NCBI GenBank assembly: GCA_036971475.1
Contig: JBAIZL010000005.1
Location: 177,298,886 to 177,362,885 of the forward strand
DNA: 64,000 bases
DNA from: Prosapia bicincta
Lineage: Eukaryota > Arthropoda > Insecta > Hemiptera > Cercopidae
Direction of reading: 5' to 3'
In this document: piece by piece, positions 63,201 through 64,000 of the stretch
Layout of the letters: every line of letters starts with the position of its first letter
How positions within the stretch are numbered: the stretch's first letter is position 1
The notes under the pieces: generated by a model
Told to the model about the DNA's origin: nothing
The model's input: only the letters and a program-made list of their open reading frames with translations
The model's database searches: none
Program-made: the position numbers and the translations under genes

Positions 63201-64000
63201 GTTGTTATGTCATCGAGTAGTGTAGTTATGTCGCCGATGAGTGTTGTTATGTCATCGAATAGTGTAGTTATGTCGCCGATAAGTGTTGTTATGTCATCGA
63301 ATAGTGTAGTTATGTCGCCGATAAGTGTTGTTATGTCATCGAATAGTGTAGTTATGTCGCCGATGAGTGTTGTTATGTCATCGAATAGTGTAGTTATGTC
63401 GCCGATGAGTGTTGTTATGTCATCGAATAGTGTAGTTATGTCATTGAATAGTGTAGTTATGTCGACGATGAGTGTTGTTATGTCATCGAATAGTGTAGTT
63501 ATGTCGCCGATGAGTGTTGTTATGTCATCGAGTAGTGTAGTTATGTCGCCGATGAGTGTTGTTATGTCATCGAATAGTGTAGTTATGTCGCCGATAAGTG
63601 TTGTTATGTCATCGAATAGTGTAGTTATGTCGCCGATAAGTGTTGTTATGTCATCGAATAGTGTAGTTATGTCGCCGATGAGTGTTGTTATGTCATCGAA
63701 TAGTGTAGTTATGTCGCCGATGAGTGTTGTTATGTCATCGAATAGTGTAGCTATGTCGCCGATGAGTGTTGTTATGTCATCGAATAGTGTAGTTATGTCG
63801 CCGATAAGTGTTGTTATGTCATCGAATAGTGTAGTTATGTCACCGATGAGTGTTGTTATGTCATCGAATAGTGTAGCTATGTCGCCGATGAGTGTTGTTA
63901 TGTCATCGAATAGTGTAGTTATGTCGCCGATAAGTGTTGTTATGTCATCGAATAGTGTAATTTTGTCATCGAATAGTGTAGTTATGTCGCCGATGAGTGT
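57261..64000. repeat. 21/42-bp satellite array with a 3.1-kb higher-order period
   Basis: About 320 units of 21 bp. Two subtypes, TATGTCATCGAATAGTGTAGT and TATGTCGCCGATGAGTGTTGT (or ATAAGTG), mostly alternate as a 42-bp dimer. Rare variants mark a larger period: TCATGGAATAG at 57855 and 60963, CGCCGCTAAG at 57961 and 61069, TCGCATAGTG at 58761 and 61869, each exactly 3,108 bp = 148 units apart. Beyond ~62,900 the offset becomes 3,318 bp, so copy two gained 210 bp (10 units). Every frame contains TAG stops. The array runs off the right edge. Confidence 0.97.

Noticed and set aside
57261..64000. CRISPR array or coding repeat
   Set aside because: Units are contiguous without unique spacers, every frame has TAG stops, and the context is eukaryotic.

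Overview
The window is nuclear DNA of an invertebrate animal, most likely an arthropod. Supporting signs are the AT-rich background, spliced exons of a NinaB-type carotenoid oxygenase with a TATA+initiator core promoter, long (TA)n and (GT)n microsatellites, and a mixed load of Penelope-like, R1-like, I-like, hAT, piggyBac, Tigger and Pif1-helicase elements. I cannot name the species. There are no bacterial genes, operons, rRNA genes, recognisable tRNAs or CRISPR arrays.

Layout. (1) About 1-9.9 kb: the 5' part of a minus-strand carotenoid oxygenase gene. Exon 1 is 8942-9809 and exon 2 is 4221-4332. They join in phase, and the gene runs off the left edge. Its introns hold a Penelope-like element (PLE) with a YVDD reverse transcriptase end and a GIY-YIG nuclease, three long palindromes, an R1-like retroposon relic and a (GT)n tract. 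(2) About 10-24 kb: intergenic DNA with a Pif1-like helicase relic, a second PLE copy, Tigger pieces, a hAT MITE with perfect 8-bp target duplications, microsatellites, and palindromes whose loops or arms carry hammerhead-ribozyme-like motifs. (3) 24-26.4 kb: a 73-bp minisatellite with 741-bp and 365-bp higher-order duplications. (4) 27-41 kb: an internally deleted piggyBac plus a second piggyBac end, two hAT elements (one a ZBED5-like transposase pseudogene) and a 15-bp minisatellite. (5) 42-48 kb: a 21-bp minisatellite with a 168-bp higher-order unit, then a Tigger relic whose transposase tail has expanded into 24 copies of a 17-residue acidic repeat. (6) 50.4-64 kb: a 21/42-bp satellite array, degenerate on the left, homogeneous on the right with a ~3.1-kb higher-order period. 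It is interrupted by an apparently full-length I-like non-LTR retrotransposon (51217-57260, minus strand) with intact ORF1 and ORF2.

How it fits together. Only the carotenoid oxygenase is a confident host gene. Almost everything else is mobile or tandemly repeated DNA. The one element that still looks coding-competent is the I-like retrotransposon. The least ordinary recurring signal is the set of hammerhead-like motifs built as C-U-G-A-N-G-A, one extra base, stem II, then GAAA. They occur at PLE ends, often inside long inverted repeats that abut (TA)n tracts. In one PLE copy the motif core also supplies the stop codon of the polyprotein.
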